Translations under genes and position numbers: made by a program
Notes under the pieces: generated by a model
Seen by the model: the letters and a program-made list of their open reading frames with translations, nothing else
The model's database searches: none
Told to the model about the DNA's origin: nothing
Part shown: positions 6,955-7,288 of the stretch, one piece after another
How positions within the stretch are numbered: position 1 is the first letter of the stretch
Layout: the number at the start of each line of letters is the position of its first letter
Assembly (NCBI GenBank): GCA_903938205.1
Contig: CAJACJ010000336.1
Location: forward strand, 1 to 7,288
From: an uncultured bacterium
Lineage (GTDB): Bacteria > Planctomycetota > Phycisphaerae > Phycisphaerales > SM1A02
Direction of reading: 5' to 3'
DNA: 7,288 nt

Positions 6955-7288
6955 GCTTCGCTCAACAAAATGAAGTTGCAAATAGCGGGCGACATAATCC
7001 AGAATGCTTGACGTTTCTGGAATTTCCGGATTGCCAGTCAACCCCATTGGTTCAAAGCGCATGCCGCGGAATCGATCGACCGCGTCGTGCGTGCTCAGAC
7101 CATGTTGCAGCGCCAAACTAAACGCGCGGCAAAAACCTTGTATGAGGCCCGAAAGCGTTGAGCCTTCTTTGCTCATCTTGATAAAAATTTCACCAGGGCG
7201 GCCGTCATGAAACAGACCAACGGTGAGGTAGCCCTCATGTCCCGCAATGCAGAACTTGTGCGTTTGACTTCGGCGGGTTTCAGGCAGA
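6952..7288 (-). CDS. nrdJ: Adenosylcobalamin-dependent (class II) ribonucleotide reductase, C-terminal part
   Basis: Class II RNR reduces ribonucleotides to deoxyribonucleotides using coenzyme B12 as radical source, independently of oxygen. The frame is open to the right edge, so the 5' part is outside; 111 codons and the stop remain. The sequence starts LPETRRSQTHKF and continues GHEGYLTVGLFHDGRPGEIF, MSKEGSTLSGL, FSLALQHGL, MRFEPMGLTGNPEIPE and SILDYVARYLQLHF, matching block by block the C-terminal (TSCPD-type) region of bacterial NrdJ. The ATG at 7176 is internal, because conserved motifs lie upstream of it in frame. The protein stops five residues after LQLHF, where many NrdJ proteins go on through a linker to a cysteine-rich tail (CxxC pairs) used for re-reduction; that tail is absent. 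It could instead be a separate NrdJb-like subunit; the missing N-terminal part would decide. It is convergent with mfd. Confidence 0.9.
   Translation of the reverse strand, partial: LPETRRSQTHKFCIAGHEGYLTVGLFHDGRPGEIFIKMSKEGSTLSGLIQGFCRAFSLALQHGLSTHDAVDRFRGMRFEPMGLTGNPEIPETSSILDYVARYLQLHFVERS

Noticed and set aside
6900..6955. Possible frameshift that removed a cysteine tail from NrdJ
   Set aside because: Reading past the stop toward mfd on the minus strand shows no CxxC-like remnant in the same frame and the space is taken by the mfd coding end, so a recent frameshift is not supported.
6936..7121. Plus-strand frame whose GTG overlaps the mfd stop as GTGA, suggesting a coupled small gene
   Set aside because: It runs antisense to the conserved NrdJ C-terminal blocks, and its product shows no motif; the overlap is a coincidence of the stop-codon palindrome.
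1..7288. CRISPR array, insertion sequence, tRNA, rRNA, or riboswitch
   Set aside because: No regularly spaced direct repeats, transposase motifs, terminal repeats, or recognisable structured RNA were seen on either strand; almost all of the window is accounted for by the six genes.

Overview
The window is a 7.3 kb piece of a chromosome of roughly balanced to slightly GC-rich composition. It is densely coded with housekeeping-type genes and shows no mobile element, CRISPR array, rRNA or tRNA. The best taxonomic guess is a planctomycete (Planctomycetota, perhaps Phycisphaerae-like). That guess rests on a cytoplasmic GH10-like protein with a long non-catalytic N-terminal region, a type I associate with that phylum, next to an adenosylcobalamin-dependent ribonucleotide reductase of a deep-branching bacterial type. 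It is inference, not proof.

Layout from left to right. (1) Positions 1-447, plus strand: the C-terminal half of folD (one-carbon folate metabolism), cut by the left edge. (2) Positions 530-1519, minus strand: complete purC (SAICAR synthetase, purine synthesis), convergent with folD. FolD supplies 10-formyl-THF precursors used by the same purine pathway. (3) A 107 bp divergent intergenic region with a plausible purC promoter. (4) A plus-strand cluster: a 511-codon GH10-barrel-like protein (1627-3162) that appears to have lost both catalytic glutamates; a small membrane-anchored ComEA-type helix-hairpin-helix protein (3159-3494) that overlaps it by ATGA; and mfd (about 3553-6939), the transcription-repair coupling factor. 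(5) Position 6952 to the right edge, minus strand: the C-terminal end of a B12-dependent ribonucleotide reductase (nrdJ), convergent with mfd.

The genes joining (2), (4) and (5) touch nucleotide supply (PurC, FolD, NrdJ) and DNA repair (Mfd), but direct co-regulation can only be argued for the three-gene plus-strand cluster. I do not see a clearly new multi-gene system. The points most worth a second look are the inactivated GH10-like barrel translationally coupled to an HhH protein and followed by mfd, a roughly 40-residue Asn/Ser/Gly-rich insertion inside the RNA-polymerase-interacting domain of Mfd, the apparent lack of the usual cysteine tail in the NrdJ end, an 8 bp inverted repeat at the mfd start, and a palindrome whose outer triplets are the stop codons of the two convergent genes mfd and nrdJ.
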